The notes under the pieces were generated by a model. It saw only the letters and a program-made list of their open reading frames with translations, searched no databases and was not told where the DNA came from. Position numbers and translations under genes: made by a program. Shown piece after piece: positions 34,795 through 44,029 of a stretch of DNA of 64,000 nucleotides; position 1 is the first letter of the stretch; every line of letters starts with the position of its first letter. The DNA comes from Methylobacter sp. (lineage in GTDB: Bacteria; Pseudomonadota; Gammaproteobacteria; Methylococcales; Methylomonadaceae), in NCBI GenBank assembly GCA_030653175.1, contig JAURZV010000082.1, forward strand, positions 42,571-106,570. Reading direction: 5' to 3'.

Positions 34795-35430
34795 CTACGC
34801 CAGTCCGATCTGCGCACCCTGTTCCAGCTGCTTCCAGCGGTTGACGATCATGCAAAACAGTTCCGCTGTCTTTTCGGCGTCATAGAGCGCTGAATGCGCT
34901 TTTTCATTATCCCAGTCCAATCCTGCTGTTTGGGCCATTTTCGCCAGCACGGTCTGTTGATAGACCAATCCCCCCAATGTCGCAGTGTCGAAAGTGCTGA
35001 ACGGATGAAAAGGACTGCGTTTTATTTGGGTTCTTTGAATGGCGGCATTTAAGAAGCTGATGTCAAAAGCAGGGTTGTGGCCGACCAGAATTGCCCGGGT
35101 GCAGTTGTTACGCTTGACGGCCTCTTTAATGGGTTTAAACAGCATGTGCAGCGCGTCTTTCTCGTCAATAGCCATCCGAAACGGGTGGTGCGGGTCTATG
35201 CCGTTAAATTTGAGGGCTGCTTCGTCCAGTTCGGCGTTTTTAAAGGGAATGACGTGTGTTGTATAACGTTCGGTAATTTCCAGTTCACTGTTGCTGTTAA
35301 GCTCGACAATTACCGCGGCAATTTCCAGTAATGCATTTTTTTTGGGGTTAAACCCGGCTGTTTCAATGTCGATGACTACCGGGAGGAAGCCTCGGAAACG
35401 TTTGTCTAAGGGAATTACAGGTGTATCCAT
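34795..35430 (-). CDS. rnt: ribonuclease T
   Basis: A 211-residue DEDDh exoribonuclease that trims tRNA and other stable RNA 3' ends. Exo motifs: VVIDIETAGFNPKKNALLEIAAV, LVGHNPAFDISFL, and HSALYDAEKTAELF with the catalytic His. Length and extra basic residues fit RNase T. It is divergent from mlaA. Confidence 0.93.
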   Translation of the reverse strand: MDTPVIPLDKRFRGFLPVVIDIETAGFNPKKNALLEIAAVIVELNSNSELEITERYTTHVIPFKNAELDEAALKFNGIDPHHPFRMAIDEKDALHMLFKPIKEAVKRNNCTRAILVGHNPAFDISFLNAAIQRTQIKRSPFHPFSTFDTATLGGLVYQQTVLAKMAQTAGLDWDNEKAHSALYDAEKTAELFCMIVNRWKQLEQGAQIGLA

Positions 35431-35543
35431 TTTTTGAGTTATGCCGAGAGGTGTCGAATGATGAGGAATAAATGCGATGATTTATGGTATGTTACGCGAA
35501 AATTGACACATTATAAAAATAATAGCACTGAGGAGTGGATGTA

Positions 35544-36305
35544 ATGCAACATAAAAAATTGATAACGCAGCTCGGATGTCTTGTTTTATTAGGGATGTTG
35601 GAAGGGTGTGCAACTACATCAAAAGACCCGCAAGATCCATTGGAAGGCTGGAATAGAGGCGTTCAGACGTTTAACGATAAACTTGATGATTATGCGATGA
35701 AGCCTGTCGCCAAAGGTTATCAATGGATAACCCCATCATTTGTCGATCGCGGTGTGAGTAACTTCTTTAGTAATATTAACGATATCGGCGTAACCATCAA
35801 CGACCTGTTACAGTTTAAAATATCGCAGACCGGCATGGATGGATCGCGCTTTATCGTTAATACTATTGCCGGTGTTGCCGGTTTTGTTGATGTCGCGGCG
35901 ATGATAGATTTACCCAAGCATAATGAAGATTTTGACCAAACAATGGGGGTTTGGGGCGTGCCGACCGGCCCTTACCTGGTGCTGCCGTTTTTCGGGCCAA
36001 GTTCTCCCCGAGGCGTGGGCGGTTTGATCGGCGATGCGGCGATGAACCCCATCAGCTATCTTGACAGCGGTGTTGTCAGCAGCGGACTGTTTGGGTTGAA
36101 TGCGATCGACCTGCGTGCAGATAATTTGGCTACTGAAAAAATTGCGACGGAAGCGGCGGTAGACCGGTATGCTTTTTTCAAAAGCGCTTATTTTCAACAT
36201 CGTGAATATCTGGTTAACGATGGCAATATGCCGGAAGGATCGGATTATCTGGAGATTGATGATGACTTTAATGAAGATAATTTGGCTCCGGTTAAGCCGT
36301 ATTAG
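35544..36305 (+). CDS. mlaA: outer-membrane lipoprotein MlaA (VacJ)
   Basis: A 253-residue lipoprotein that, with porins and the Mla pathway, removes phospholipids from the outer leaflet of the outer membrane. The start chosen is the ATG at 35544, with GAGGAGTGG upstream; the track's 35535 GTG adds three residues. Lipobox LEGC, then DPLEGWNRGVQTFNDKLDDYAMKPVAKGY, FDQTMGVWGVPTGPYLVLPFFGPSSPR. It stands alone; the other mla genes are not in the window. Confidence 0.94.
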   Translation: MQHKKLITQLGCLVLLGMLEGCATTSKDPQDPLEGWNRGVQTFNDKLDDYAMKPVAKGYQWITPSFVDRGVSNFFSNINDIGVTINDLLQFKISQTGMDGSRFIVNTIAGVAGFVDVAAMIDLPKHNEDFDQTMGVWGVPTGPYLVLPFFGPSSPRGVGGLIGDAAMNPISYLDSGVVSSGLFGLNAIDLRADNLATEKIATEAAVDRYAFFKSAYFQHREYLVNDGNMPEGSDYLEIDDDFNEDNLAPVKPY

Positions 36306-36355
36306 AGTCAGACGAAGGGGCGAAAAAAACGTTGTTATCTTGAATCGTGAAAAAA

Positions 36356-36434
36356 GTAGGGCGCGCCGTGCGCGCCTTTTTCTCAGATTGGGATTAAATT
36401 GACGCTCCTCTCTGGCGCGCGCGGCACGCCCTAC
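36356..36434. terminator. hairpin terminator within a larger palindrome, after mlaA
   Basis: GCGCGCCGTGCGCGC followed by CTTTTTCTC (36361-36383) has the form of an intrinsic terminator for mlaA. The outer arms GTAGGGCGCGCCG and CGGCACGCCCTAC (ending 36434) form a larger repeat of the dispersed type. Confidence 0.65.
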
Positions 36435-36464
36435 GCTAAGTGACCTTTGTGGTTTGCCGGCAAA

Positions 36465-37496
36465 TTATTGTAACTTCCAGTTCAACTCTTCATTCGCCTT
36501 GAGCGGCGTGATGGATAGGTCATTTTCTCCGTAAGCGGACGGCACTTTCCAGGCGGTTTTTTCCAGCGTGACCGTGCCTGAATTTCTGGGCAATCGGTAA
36601 AAATCGGCGCCGTAAAAACTGGCGAAACCTTCCAGTTTGTCCAATGCGTCCGCCCGTTCAAATGCTTCCGCGTAGAGCTCCAAAGCCGCATGAGCGCTGT
36701 AACAACCGGCGCAACCGCAGGCGGTTTCTTTTAATGAAGTCAAATGCGGCGCGCTGTCCGTACCCAGAAAGAATTTCGGGTTGCCGCTGGTGGCAGCCTC
36801 GACCAATGCCAGACGATGAGACTCGCGCTTGATAATCGGCAGGCAGTAATAGTGCGGTCTGATGCCGCCCGCCAGAATTGCATTGCGGTTAAATAATAAA
36901 TGCTGGGGGGTGATGGTTGCAGCAATATTGGCGCCGGAAGCCAGCACAAACTGCACGGCTTCGGTCGTAGTCACATGTTCGGCCACGATGCGTAAACCGG
37001 GAAAGTTGCGGGTGATGTCGGTCAGATAGGTGTCGATAAATACCCGTTCCCGGTCGAAAATATCGCACGCGTCATCGGTGACTTCGCCATGAATCAGCAA
37101 CGGGATGTCTAGCCGTTCCATTGCCGCAAATAACGGATATATAGCCTTGATGTCGGCAACGCCGGAATCGGAATTGGTGGTGGCGCCTGCCGGATAAAGT
37201 TTAAAGGCATGGATATGTTGGCATCCTGCGGCTTTTTTGATTTCATCCACGGTCGTCGAACCGGTCAGATAAAGCGTCATCAGCGGCGTAAAATCAAGGC
37301 CGGCAGGAACCGCCTGTAGAATTTCTTCCCGATAAGCCAAGGCTTGAGCCACCGTCGTAACAGGCGGTTTGAGATTGGGCATGATGATCGCGCGGGCAAA
37401 TTGCCTGGCGGTATGCGGTATAACGGTTTTTAAAACCGCGCCGTTTCTGACATGTAAATGCAGGTCATCCGGCCTTGTGATGGTTAATGTTTTCAT
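36465..37496 (-). CDS. pyrC: dihydroorotase, class II
   Basis: A 343-residue zinc enzyme of pyrimidine synthesis that closes N-carbamoyl-aspartate to dihydroorotate. RPDDLHLHVRNG holds the first two metal His, HAFKLYPAGATTNS the carboxylated Lys, LLIHGEV and VAEHVTT the further His, and FLGTDSAPH the Asp. Length and motifs are those of E. coli-type PyrC. Confidence 0.96.
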   Translation of the reverse strand: MKTLTITRPDDLHLHVRNGAVLKTVIPHTARQFARAIIMPNLKPPVTTVAQALAYREEILQAVPAGLDFTPLMTLYLTGSTTVDEIKKAAGCQHIHAFKLYPAGATTNSDSGVADIKAIYPLFAAMERLDIPLLIHGEVTDDACDIFDRERVFIDTYLTDITRNFPGLRIVAEHVTTTEAVQFVLASGANIAATITPQHLLFNRNAILAGGIRPHYYCLPIIKRESHRLALVEAATSGNPKFFLGTDSAPHLTSLKETACGCAGCYSAHAALELYAEAFERADALDKLEGFASFYGADFYRLPRNSGTVTLEKTAWKVPSAYGENDLSITPLKANEELNWKLQ

Positions 37497-37602
37497 TATT
37501 GAAGGTAAATTCTGTAAAATAGGCGGTTATTTTATAGTAAGTGTCTTGAAAAACTAAACTCAGCACTTATTGTGGTTTTTATTTTTGTTATCGGAGCGGT
37601 TA

Positions 37603-37869
37603 ATGCCAATATACGAGTACCAATGTCAGTCATGCGGTCATGAGCACGAAGCGTTACAAAAACTCAGCGCCGAGCCCCTAATTACCTGCCCGGCCTGTAG
37701 CAAGCCGGAATTAATGAAAAAGATTTCTGCGGCGGGATTCCGATTGAAAGGCACCGGCTGGTACGAAACTGATTTTAAAAGCGGCACCAAGAAGAATGTA
37801 GCGGGCGAAGCGAGTTGTTCAAGTTCCGCACCATCCTCCGGCGGCTGTTCAGGCGGCGGCTGTAAATAA
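37603..37869 (+). CDS. FmdB-family zinc-ribbon protein
   Basis: An 88-residue protein from the ATG at 37603 (MPIYEYQCQSCGHEHEALQK). Two CxxC pairs (CQSCG, CPACS) form the putative zinc ribbon. The C-terminus is a Ser/Gly/Cys tail (CSSSAPSSGGCSGGGCK). Family members are often called regulators but have no proven role. Position directly upstream of aspS is common in gammaproteobacteria. Confidence 0.88.
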   Translation: MPIYEYQCQSCGHEHEALQKLSAEPLITCPACSKPELMKKISAAGFRLKGTGWYETDFKSGTKKNVAGEASCSSSAPSSGGCSGGGCK

Positions 37870-37875
37870 TAAAGC

Positions 37876-37935
37876 AGGCGAAAGGCTCAAGGCGAAAGGC
37901 AAAAAAAACATGCCTTCGCCTTGAGCCTTTCGCCT
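37876..37935. repeat. inverted repeat between fmdB-like gene and aspS
   Basis: AGGCGAAAGGCTCAAGGCGA pairs with TCGCCTTGAGCCTTTCGCCT across a short A-rich loop. It begins directly after the zinc-ribbon stop and ends about 30 bp before aspS, so it may influence read-through into aspS. Tandem GGCGAAGGGCGAA traces of the same kind occur at 47.1 kb. Confidence 0.7.
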
Positions 37936-37966
37936 TTCATCTTAACCAAATCAACAGGGAAAATTT

Positions 37967-39757
37967 ATGCGTACTCACATGTGCGGAGAATTAAACACAC
38001 AACAGCTAGGCGAAACGGTTTCAATCTGCGGTTGGGTGCATAGACGCAGAGACCACGGCGGCGTTATTTTTATCGACCTCCGAGATCGTGCCGGATTGGT
38101 CCAGGTCGTGGTTGATCCCGACTTGGCTGACACCTTCGCCACTGCTGAAAGCGTCCGCAGTGAATATGTTTTAAAGATTACCGGTTTGGTTCGTCACCGT
38201 CCTGAAGGCACGGTTAATGCCAACATGCATTCCGGCGCGATTGAAATACTGGCTAAAGACATCGAAGTCCTGAATGAGTCGGAAACCCCGCCGTTCCCGG
38301 TCGAAAGCGAAATCGAGGTCAACGAAGAGTTGCGTTTGCGCTATCGTTATATCGACTTGCGTCGTACCGTGATGCAGGAAAAGATGAAAGTGCGCCGCGA
38401 TGTGACGCGCGTGTTAAGAAACTTTCTCGATGATAACGAGTTCTTCGAGATTGAAACGCCTTACTTAACCAAAGCCACACCCGAAGGTGCGCGCGACTAC
38501 ATCGTACCGAGCCGCACCCACGAAAACTCGTTTTTCGCGCTGCCGCAATCGCCGCAATTGTATAAGCAGATGTTGATGGTGGCGGGCATGGATCGCTATT
38601 ATCAAGTCGTGCGTTGTTTCCGCGATGAAGACTTGCGCGCCGACCGTCAGCCTGAGTTTACCCAGCTGGATATCGAAACCTCGTTCATGAATGAAAACGA
38701 GATCATGCACATCATGGAGGAAATGATCCGCCAGTTGTTCATCAAAGTGATCGGCGTGAACCTGGGCGACAAATTTCCGCGCATGACCCATCAGGAAGCG
38801 GTATCGCGCTTCGGCGTCGACCGTCCCGATTTGCGGATTCCGCTGGAATTGGTCGATATTGCCGAGGACATGAAAGACGTCGATTTCAAGGTCTTCTCGG
38901 CGCCGGCCAACGACCCGAAAGGCCGCGTCGTTGCGATGCGCGTACCGAACGCGGGCGATTTAAGCCGCAAAGACATCGATGCGTTAACCAAGTATGTCAG
39001 TATTTACGGCGCTCGAGGCTTGGCTTATATCAAGGTTAACGACTTGGCCGCCGGTGTCGACGGCTTACAATCGCCTATCGTTAAATTCGCCCCTGCCGAG
39101 GTATGGGACAGTGTGTTGGCTAAAACCGGCGCACAAAACGGCGATTTAATCTTTTTCGGCGCGGATAAAGCCGGCATCGTTAATGAAGCGATGGGCGCGT
39201 TGCGGGTCAAGTTGGGGCATGACCTTAACCTGCTGCAAGGCGACTGGAAACCGGTCTGGGTGATTGACTTCCCGATGTTCGATTGGGATGAGAAAAGCCA
39301 GCGTTGGAATGCCATCCATCACCCTTTTACCGCGCCAAGTTGCTCGGTCGAAGAGCTGGTAGCCAATCCGGGCGCGGCTTTATCGCGCGCTTACGATTTG
39401 GTGTTGAACGGCACCGAAGTCGGCGGCGGTTCGATTCGTATCAATCGTACGTCCATGCAGCAAACCGTACTTGAAATTTTAGGTATAGGCGAAGACGAAG
39501 CCAGGGAAAAATTCGGCTTCCTGCTGGATGCGTTGAAATACGGCGCGCCACCGCATGGCGGCCTTGCGTTCGGCCTTGATCGTCTGGTCATGCTGATGAC
39601 AGGATCAAGTTCTATCCGTGACGTAATTGCCTTCCCCAAGACGCAATCAGCGGCTTGTCCTTTAGTCAGCGCACCGGCGGTAGTTACCGATGAGCAATTG
39701 AAGGAACTGGGCATTCGGTTGATTAAGCCTGCCGGAAAAGAGAAAGCTAAGGATTAA
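37967..39757 (+). CDS. aspS: aspartyl-tRNA synthetase
   Basis: A 596-residue class II synthetase of the bacterial type with the large GAD insertion. N-terminal OB fold for the anticodon ([23 protein letters not shown]), motif 2 [24 protein letters not shown], and the C-terminal motif 3 [19 protein letters not shown]. Length is standard. Whether it discriminates Asp-only or Asn/Asp tRNA cannot be told with certainty from the motifs. Confidence 0.97.
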   Translation: MRTHMCGELNTQQLGETVSICGWVHRRRDHGGVIFIDLRDRAGLVQVVVDPDLADTFATAESVRSEYVLKITGLVRHRPEGTVNANMHSGAIEILAKDIEVLNESETPPFPVESEIEVNEELRLRYRYIDLRRTVMQEKMKVRRDVTRVLRNFLDDNEFFEIETPYLTKATPEGARDYIVPSRTHENSFFALPQSPQLYKQMLMVAGMDRYYQVVRCFRDEDLRADRQPEFTQLDIETSFMNENEIMHIMEEMIRQLFIKVIGVNLGDKFPRMTHQEAVSRFGVDRPDLRIPLELVDIAEDMKDVDFKVFSAPANDPKGRVVAMRVPNAGDLSRKDIDALTKYVSIYGARGLAYIKVNDLAAGVDGLQSPIVKFAPAEVWDSVLAKTGAQNGDLIFFGADKAGIVNEAMGALRVKLGHDLNLLQGDWKPVWVIDFPMFDWDEKSQRWNAIHHPFTAPSCSVEELVANPGAALSRAYDLVLNGTEVGGGSIRINRTSMQQTVLEILGIGEDEAREKFGFLLDALKYGAPPHGGLAFGLDRLVMLMTGSSSIRDVIAFPKTQSAACPLVSAPAVVTDEQLKELGIRLIKPAGKEKAKD

Positions 39758-39800
39758 AAGCCTTTTATTCACCACGAACGACTGCATGGATCTCAAGCCG

Positions 39801-39903
39801 GACGGGGCATGTTGCCCCGTCCGAAACGTTTTGCGCTAGTTAAGTGCAAAACGTTACTTAGGCATCGCAAAAACATTAGGAGCGGGGTTGCAAACCCCGC
39901 TCC
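39801..39903. repeat. three small palindromes between aspS and nadA
   Basis: GACGGGGCATGTTGCCCCGTC (39801-39821), AACGTTTTGC...GCAAAACGTT (39825-39855) and GGAGCGGGG...CCCCGCTCC (39879-39903). They are followed by CTTCGTGTCCTTCGTGCC near 39940, half of the CTTCGTG element. The gap 39758-40054 shows no gene. Confidence 0.65.
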
Positions 39904-40054
39904 GCTGAGAGTACTACGACGAAGAATACAAAGAAATAAAACTTCGTGTCCTTCGTGCCTTCGTGGTGATATGCTTTTTCTTTTATGAATTGACCTGTTA
40001 TTAAGCCGTTACATAAAATCCCCCCAATATCTTCTCCCTAGAGGAGTATCATTT

Positions 40055-41152
40055 ATGATCAATACCCCATTTCCGATTCAAGATTACGCCTTACTCAGCG
40101 ATGAGGAATGCGATGCCCGGATTATCGCCGCCAAAGCCAAGCTGGGCCGTCGTTGCGTGGTGCTCGGGCATCATTACCAGCGCGATGAAGTGTTCAAGCA
40201 CGCCGATTTTTCCGGCGATTCGCTAAAACTGTCCAGGGATGCGGCGCAATCCGATGCCGAATACATCGTGTTTTGCGGTGTGCATTTCATGGCCGAAGTC
40301 GCCGATATACTGTCCCGTCCCGAGCAGATCGCGATCCTGCCGGACATGGCGGCAGGCTGTTCGATGGCCGATATGGCCAATCTGATCAAGGTGCAAAAAT
40401 GCTGGGATGAGTTGGCGGAAGTGATTGATGTGGAAGCCGAAGTCACCCCGGTTACCTACATCAACTCTGCCGCCGACCTTAAATCCTTTTGCGGCAAGCA
40501 TGACGGCATCGTCTGCACCTCGTCCAATGCCCGGAAAATATTGGAATGGAGTTTTGCCAAAAAACAGAAAGTGCTGTTTTTTCCCGACCAGCATCTGGGA
40601 CGCAATACCGGCTACCGGATGGACATCCCATTGGAAGAAATGGTCACCTGGGATTTTACCAAGCCGATGGGCGGCTTGACCGAACAGCAAATCCGCAACG
40701 CTAAAATCATCCTCTGGAACGGCTATTGCTCCGTGCATCAGGTATTCAAGCCGGAGCAGATTGATGATTTCCTTAAACGCTTCCCTGAAACCAAAGTCAT
40801 TTCGCACCCGGAAGCCTCATTTGAAGTCTGCCAAAAGTCGGATTACATTGGTTCTACCGAATATATTTTAAAAACGGTGCGCGAAGCCGAACCCAACACC
40901 CGCTGGCTGGTGGCGACGGAGTTAAACCTGGTCAACCGTCTGCACGAAGAATGTAAGGCGCAGGGCAAAAACGTGCATTTCATGTCGCCTACGCTGTGCA
41001 TGTGCTCAACCATGTTCAGAACCGACCCGCAACATTTGGCCTGGGTGCTGGAAAACCTGGCGGCAGGGCATGTGGTTAACCGGATTTCAGTGCCGGAAGA
41101 CATGGCCAAGAATGCCAAGAAAGCGTTGGATAACATGTTGGGGGTGATGTAA
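40055..41152 (+). CDS. nadA: quinolinate synthase NadA
   Basis: A 365-residue [4Fe-4S] enzyme that condenses iminoaspartate with dihydroxyacetone phosphate to quinolinate in NAD synthesis. VLGHHYQRDEVFKHADFSGDS and the Cys-bearing segments (VFCGVHFMAEVADIL, CTSSNARKILEW, MSPTLCMCSTMFRTDP) are diagnostic. A GAGGAG ribosome site precedes the ATG. Its stop overlaps the next ATG by one base (TAATG), so it is coupled to a small acidic protein. Confidence 0.96.
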   Translation: MINTPFPIQDYALLSDEECDARIIAAKAKLGRRCVVLGHHYQRDEVFKHADFSGDSLKLSRDAAQSDAEYIVFCGVHFMAEVADILSRPEQIAILPDMAAGCSMADMANLIKVQKCWDELAEVIDVEAEVTPVTYINSAADLKSFCGKHDGIVCTSSNARKILEWSFAKKQKVLFFPDQHLGRNTGYRMDIPLEEMVTWDFTKPMGGLTEQQIRNAKIILWNGYCSVHQVFKPEQIDDFLKRFPETKVISHPEASFEVCQKSDYIGSTEYILKTVREAEPNTRWLVATELNLVNRLHEECKAQGKNVHFMSPTLCMCSTMFRTDPQHLAWVLENLAAGHVVNRISVPEDMAKNAKKALDNMLGVM

Positions 41153-41496
41153 TGTCAGTAGATTTTAATCGTTTAAAGCATTTTTCCATGACCTATGTGT
41201 TCATGGACGAAGAAGACATAGCCTGCGAATATGAGCAAACAGAGCAAATCCCCGTCGTTGCCCCTGATGGCAACAGCGTCAGTTTTACCTTAAGAAATAT
41301 CGATCAAAGCGAAGACAAAGAGTTTTATTCGGTAGTTTTGGTAAAAGAGGGCGATGACGAGTTTTACATAAAGTCCGATTATTTTGACGATGCCGCCGAG
41401 CCTTACCCGCTGGATGTTGAGATTTCCGATGATGACGTAAAGTTCATATTGGAAGGCGAGGATGAGGTTATGTATTTGTATGGTTTTTTTGAATAA
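41152..41496 (+). CDS. small acidic protein translationally coupled to nadA, unknown
   Basis: A 114-residue, strongly acidic protein (segments FMDEEDIACEYEQTEQ, DEFYIKSDYFDDAAEPYPLDVEISDDD). No signal peptide or membrane segment. I do not recognise the family. The one-base overlap with the nadA stop suggests that it is made together with NadA. A link to NAD synthesis or to iron-sulfur cluster insertion into NadA is only a guess. Confidence 0.7.
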   Translation: MSVDFNRLKHFSMTYVFMDEEDIACEYEQTEQIPVVAPDGNSVSFTLRNIDQSEDKEFYSVVLVKEGDDEFYIKSDYFDDAAEPYPLDVEISDDDVKFILEGEDEVMYLYGFFE

Positions 41497-41713
41497 AGCC
41501 GTGATTACGGTGAATAGTGCGGTTTGCTTCATCCGCAACAACTTAAGGCATAAAACCACGAAGAACACAGAGGACACGAAGTCTTTACCTTGGCTTTTCT
41601 TCGTGAACTTCGTGTTCTTCGTGGTTTATTAATCAATCTGCTTAGGTTGATGCTTATGGTGGGCAAAAAAACTGCCCATTCTACTGATTATAAAATTACC
41701 ACTCAGAAACAAC
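41497..41713. repeat. CTTCGTG-type inverted repeat in short gap
   Basis: AAACCACGAAGAACACAG...ACGAAG (41553-41581) pairs with CTTCGTG...TTCTTCGTGGTTT (41599-41627). The flank TAAGGCATAAAA is shared with the copy at 34.6 kb. It ends about 85 bp before the hsdM fragment, roughly where the defence-gene region begins. Confidence 0.7.
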
Positions 41714-42079
41714 ATGGCAAAGGCTAAAGTCACCAACGAAGAACCCCTAGAAAAACAATTCTGGAAAGCCGCCGGCAAACTGCGAAAAAACATTGATGCC
41801 GCCGAGTACAAGCACATCGTGCAAAGCTTGATATTCCTTAAATATATTTCCGACTCATTTGAAGAACATTTTGCCAAACTGCAAGCAGGCGAAGACGAAT
41901 ACGCAGGCGCAGACCCTGAAGATAAAGACGAATACCAAGCCGAAAATATATTTTTTGTGCCGACTGATGCACGGTGGTCGTTTTTGCAGTCTCATGCCAA
42001 ACAACCGAAGATCGGCACTTTTGTCGATGAAGCAATGGATGCCCTCGAAAAAGAAAATCCCTCGCTTACTCCCATCTGA
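41714..42079 (+). pseudogene. hsdM: truncated type I restriction-modification HsdM (N-terminal domain only)
   Basis: The 121-residue frame contains the HsdM N-terminal helical domain: LEKQFWKAAGKLRKNIDAAEYKHIVQSLIFLKYISDSFEEHF, ENIFFVPTDARWSFLQS, IGTFVDEAMDALEKENPSL. The last codons fall inside the IS630-type element (its end begins at 42069), and the catalytic methyltransferase domain (about 380 residues) is not found beyond the element. No hsdS or hsdR is in the window. The gene is dead. Confidence 0.88.
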
Positions 42080-43268
42080 CTCAAAAATCGTATACTTTAT
42101 AAGTTAGCGAAACCGTAAAGCAAAGGAGGGGAAAATGATTCGCAGGATACGCCTTCAACGTTTAGCGCCCCAAGATCGGGACGCTTGGCAAAAACAGTAT
42201 TATGGACACCAAAAACATTGGCAACGCAGACGGCTATTAGCACTCAAAGCGATTTGGGATGGACAGAGCTTGGCGGAGGTATGCCGCCTGCAAAAAGTCC
42301 GTTGGCAAACATTGGCACATTGGCTCGACAGCTATTTACACGGCGGATTTGACGCGCTGCTCACGCGGGTGCCGGTGCATAGGGCGCAGCTTTTGTCCGT
42401 GCAGCGACAACGTATCCTGCGCTATATTATGCTACATAAAACACCCGCCGATTATGGTATAGACAGCTACCAATGGACGGCTGGACATGTCAGCGCGGTT
42501 GTCGAACAAAAGTGGCACATCAAAGTGGGTTGCTCGCGGCTGTATCAATTGTTCGACCAATGGGGCTTGTCGCTACAAAAAGCACATCGTGACTATGGCC
42601 CCGCCAATGTCCAGGAACAGGCCCAATTCATCGCCGACTTAAAAAAAAACGGCGCAGCCCAGCGAAGACAGCGCACTGATTGCCTTGGATGAATTCGCGT
42701 TGCAAAGCACACCTTACACCCACTATGCATGGGCTGAAAAAAACACCAAACCTAAAATCTGGAGCGACGAATGCCACCGGCAGAAACTCAACGGCTTTTT
42801 GACCGTTGACGTGCAACGCGGCAGCACACGGGTTGACTTTAAGAAACAAAGCTCGACGGAAACGGTGGTGGGGGTTGTCGTGCTGACGGTCTTGGTTTAT
42901 CTGCAACAAGGGTTCAGGCACCTGACCTTTTTACTCGACAATGCCAAAATCCACGGCAAAAAAAATGGAAGCGGCTGTGCATCAGTGGCTTGCCGAAATC
43001 GTGCAACAGGTGGAACTGCCGGAGTTTACCCTGAGCTTTTGGCATACACCCAGCTACTCGCCACGCCTCAACCCTGCCGAATACCTGATCCATGAAGTGC
43101 GGCGGAACGGTTTATATCAAGTGCCTTGTACTTTAACCCTACAAGAAAAGGCTGGACGCATAAGAACTCAACTGGCACGAGGTTCGCCTATGAACGATCA
43201 GCAAATGCGAAGGCTACTCGATTTTATAGCTCGTTCTAAAGTTAAACGATTTTAGAGTGATATGGGAG
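42069..43268. mobile_element. IS630-family insertion sequence, 1200 bp, with TA duplication
   Basis: The left end CTCCCATCTGACTCAAAAAT (from 42069) matches the reverse complement of the right end, CTCCCATATCACTCTAAAAT (from 43268), over about 30 bp with few changes. Both ends are flanked by TA (42067-42068 and 43269-43270), the target duplicated by IS630/Tc1-type elements. It is inserted in the hsdM reading frame. Confidence 0.88.
42135..43255 (+). pseudogene. IS630-type transposase in three frames
   Basis: The frame from 42135 (MIRRIRLQRLAPQDRDAWQKQ) covers the helix-turn-helix part. It shifts at a run of nine A (42641-42649) into the frame with LIALDEFALQSTPYTHYAW (first catalytic Asp) and FLLDNAKIHGKK (second Asp). 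It shifts again at a run of eight A (42958-42965) into EFTLSFWHTPSYSPRLNPAEYLIHEV (Glu). In each run one A fewer would restore the frame. It is either inactivated, read through by slippage, or carries sequencing errors; all three DDE residues are present. Confidence 0.82.
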
Positions 43269-43333
43269 TAGACGCGATAAATCGCGTCTCTACGACGGGG
43301 CAGTGGGGATTGAATACACATGGATTGCCTGAA

Positions 43334-43349
43334 TGCACAAAAAAGTGCA
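43334..43349. promoter_or_regulatory. candidate operator of the VapBC pair
   Basis: TGCAC and GTGCA are separated by six A, about 30 bp upstream of the antitoxin ATG. Ribbon-helix-helix antitoxins usually repress their own operon at such sites. Binding is inference. Confidence 0.4.
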
Positions 43350-43378
43350 TCATTCGATGATAAGTTAGGAGGCAAGCC

Positions 43379-43573
43379 ATGAGAACCACAATAGTATTAG
43401 ATGATGAATTGCTGGCGAAAGCGCAGGCTTTGACCAATGTGCTGGAGAAATCCAGTCTGGTAAAAGAAGCGCTGAAAGCCCTGATAGAACGGGAAAGCGC
43501 AAAAAGGCTGGCGAGTTTGGGCGGTAGCGAACCGCAATTGGACGCTATCCCGCGCAGACAAACCAGCGTCTAA
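43379..43573 (+). CDS. VapB-like ribbon-helix-helix antitoxin
   Basis: A 64-residue antitoxin, MRTTIVLDDELLAKAQALTNVLEKSSLVKEALKALIERESAKRLASLGG. This is the VapB form whose N-terminal ribbon-helix-helix binds DNA and whose C-terminus wraps the toxin. An AGGAGG ribosome site precedes the ATG. The PIN toxin starts 4 bp after the stop. Confidence 0.88.
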   Translation: MRTTIVLDDELLAKAQALTNVLEKSSLVKEALKALIERESAKRLASLGGSEPQLDAIPRRQTSV

Positions 43574-43577
43574 CCGC

Positions 43578-43952
43578 ATGATGGTCTTGGTCGACACCTC
43601 GGTTTGGGTTGATCATCTGCGGGACAATGAGCCAAAGTTAGCCTGTTTGCTGACGGCCAATCGCGTACTGAGCCATCCCTTTGTACGTGGTGAATTGGCG
43701 TTAGGGCATTTGCACCAACGCGAAGTGATTTTGGCTGCACTGGATGATCTGCATCAAGCTCCGATTGCCTTTACCGATGAGGTTAATCTGTTCATAGAAA
43801 CGTATTCTCTCTTCGGTTTGGGCATAGGACTGATCGACGCGCACTTGTTAGCTTCTACGCTGCTATCAGACAATAGCCGGTTGTGGACACGCGATAAGCG
43901 GTTATTGGAGGTCGCTATGCGGCTTAACCTGGCGGTAGATCCACTAGCCTAA
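43578..43952 (+). CDS. VapC-like PIN-domain ribonuclease toxin
   Basis: A 124-residue PIN-domain RNase. VLVDTSVWVDHLR contains the first acidic residue, VRGELALGHL the Glu, GIGLIDAHLLAST the third acidic residue, and LWTRDKRLLEVA the last. All four acidic positions are present, so the toxin looks functional, unlike every other toxin in this window. It overlaps no other gene and forms a unit with the VapB-like antitoxin. Confidence 0.9.
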   Translation: MMVLVDTSVWVDHLRDNEPKLACLLTANRVLSHPFVRGELALGHLHQREVILAALDDLHQAPIAFTDEVNLFIETYSLFGLGIGLIDAHLLASTLLSDNSRLWTRDKRLLEVAMRLNLAVDPLA

Positions 43953-44029
43953 GAGTTTACGGAATATCTATTTATAGAATTCCGCGCATGTATTTCCCAA
44001 CACATGCGCGGCGAAGTGCGGGTGAAATT

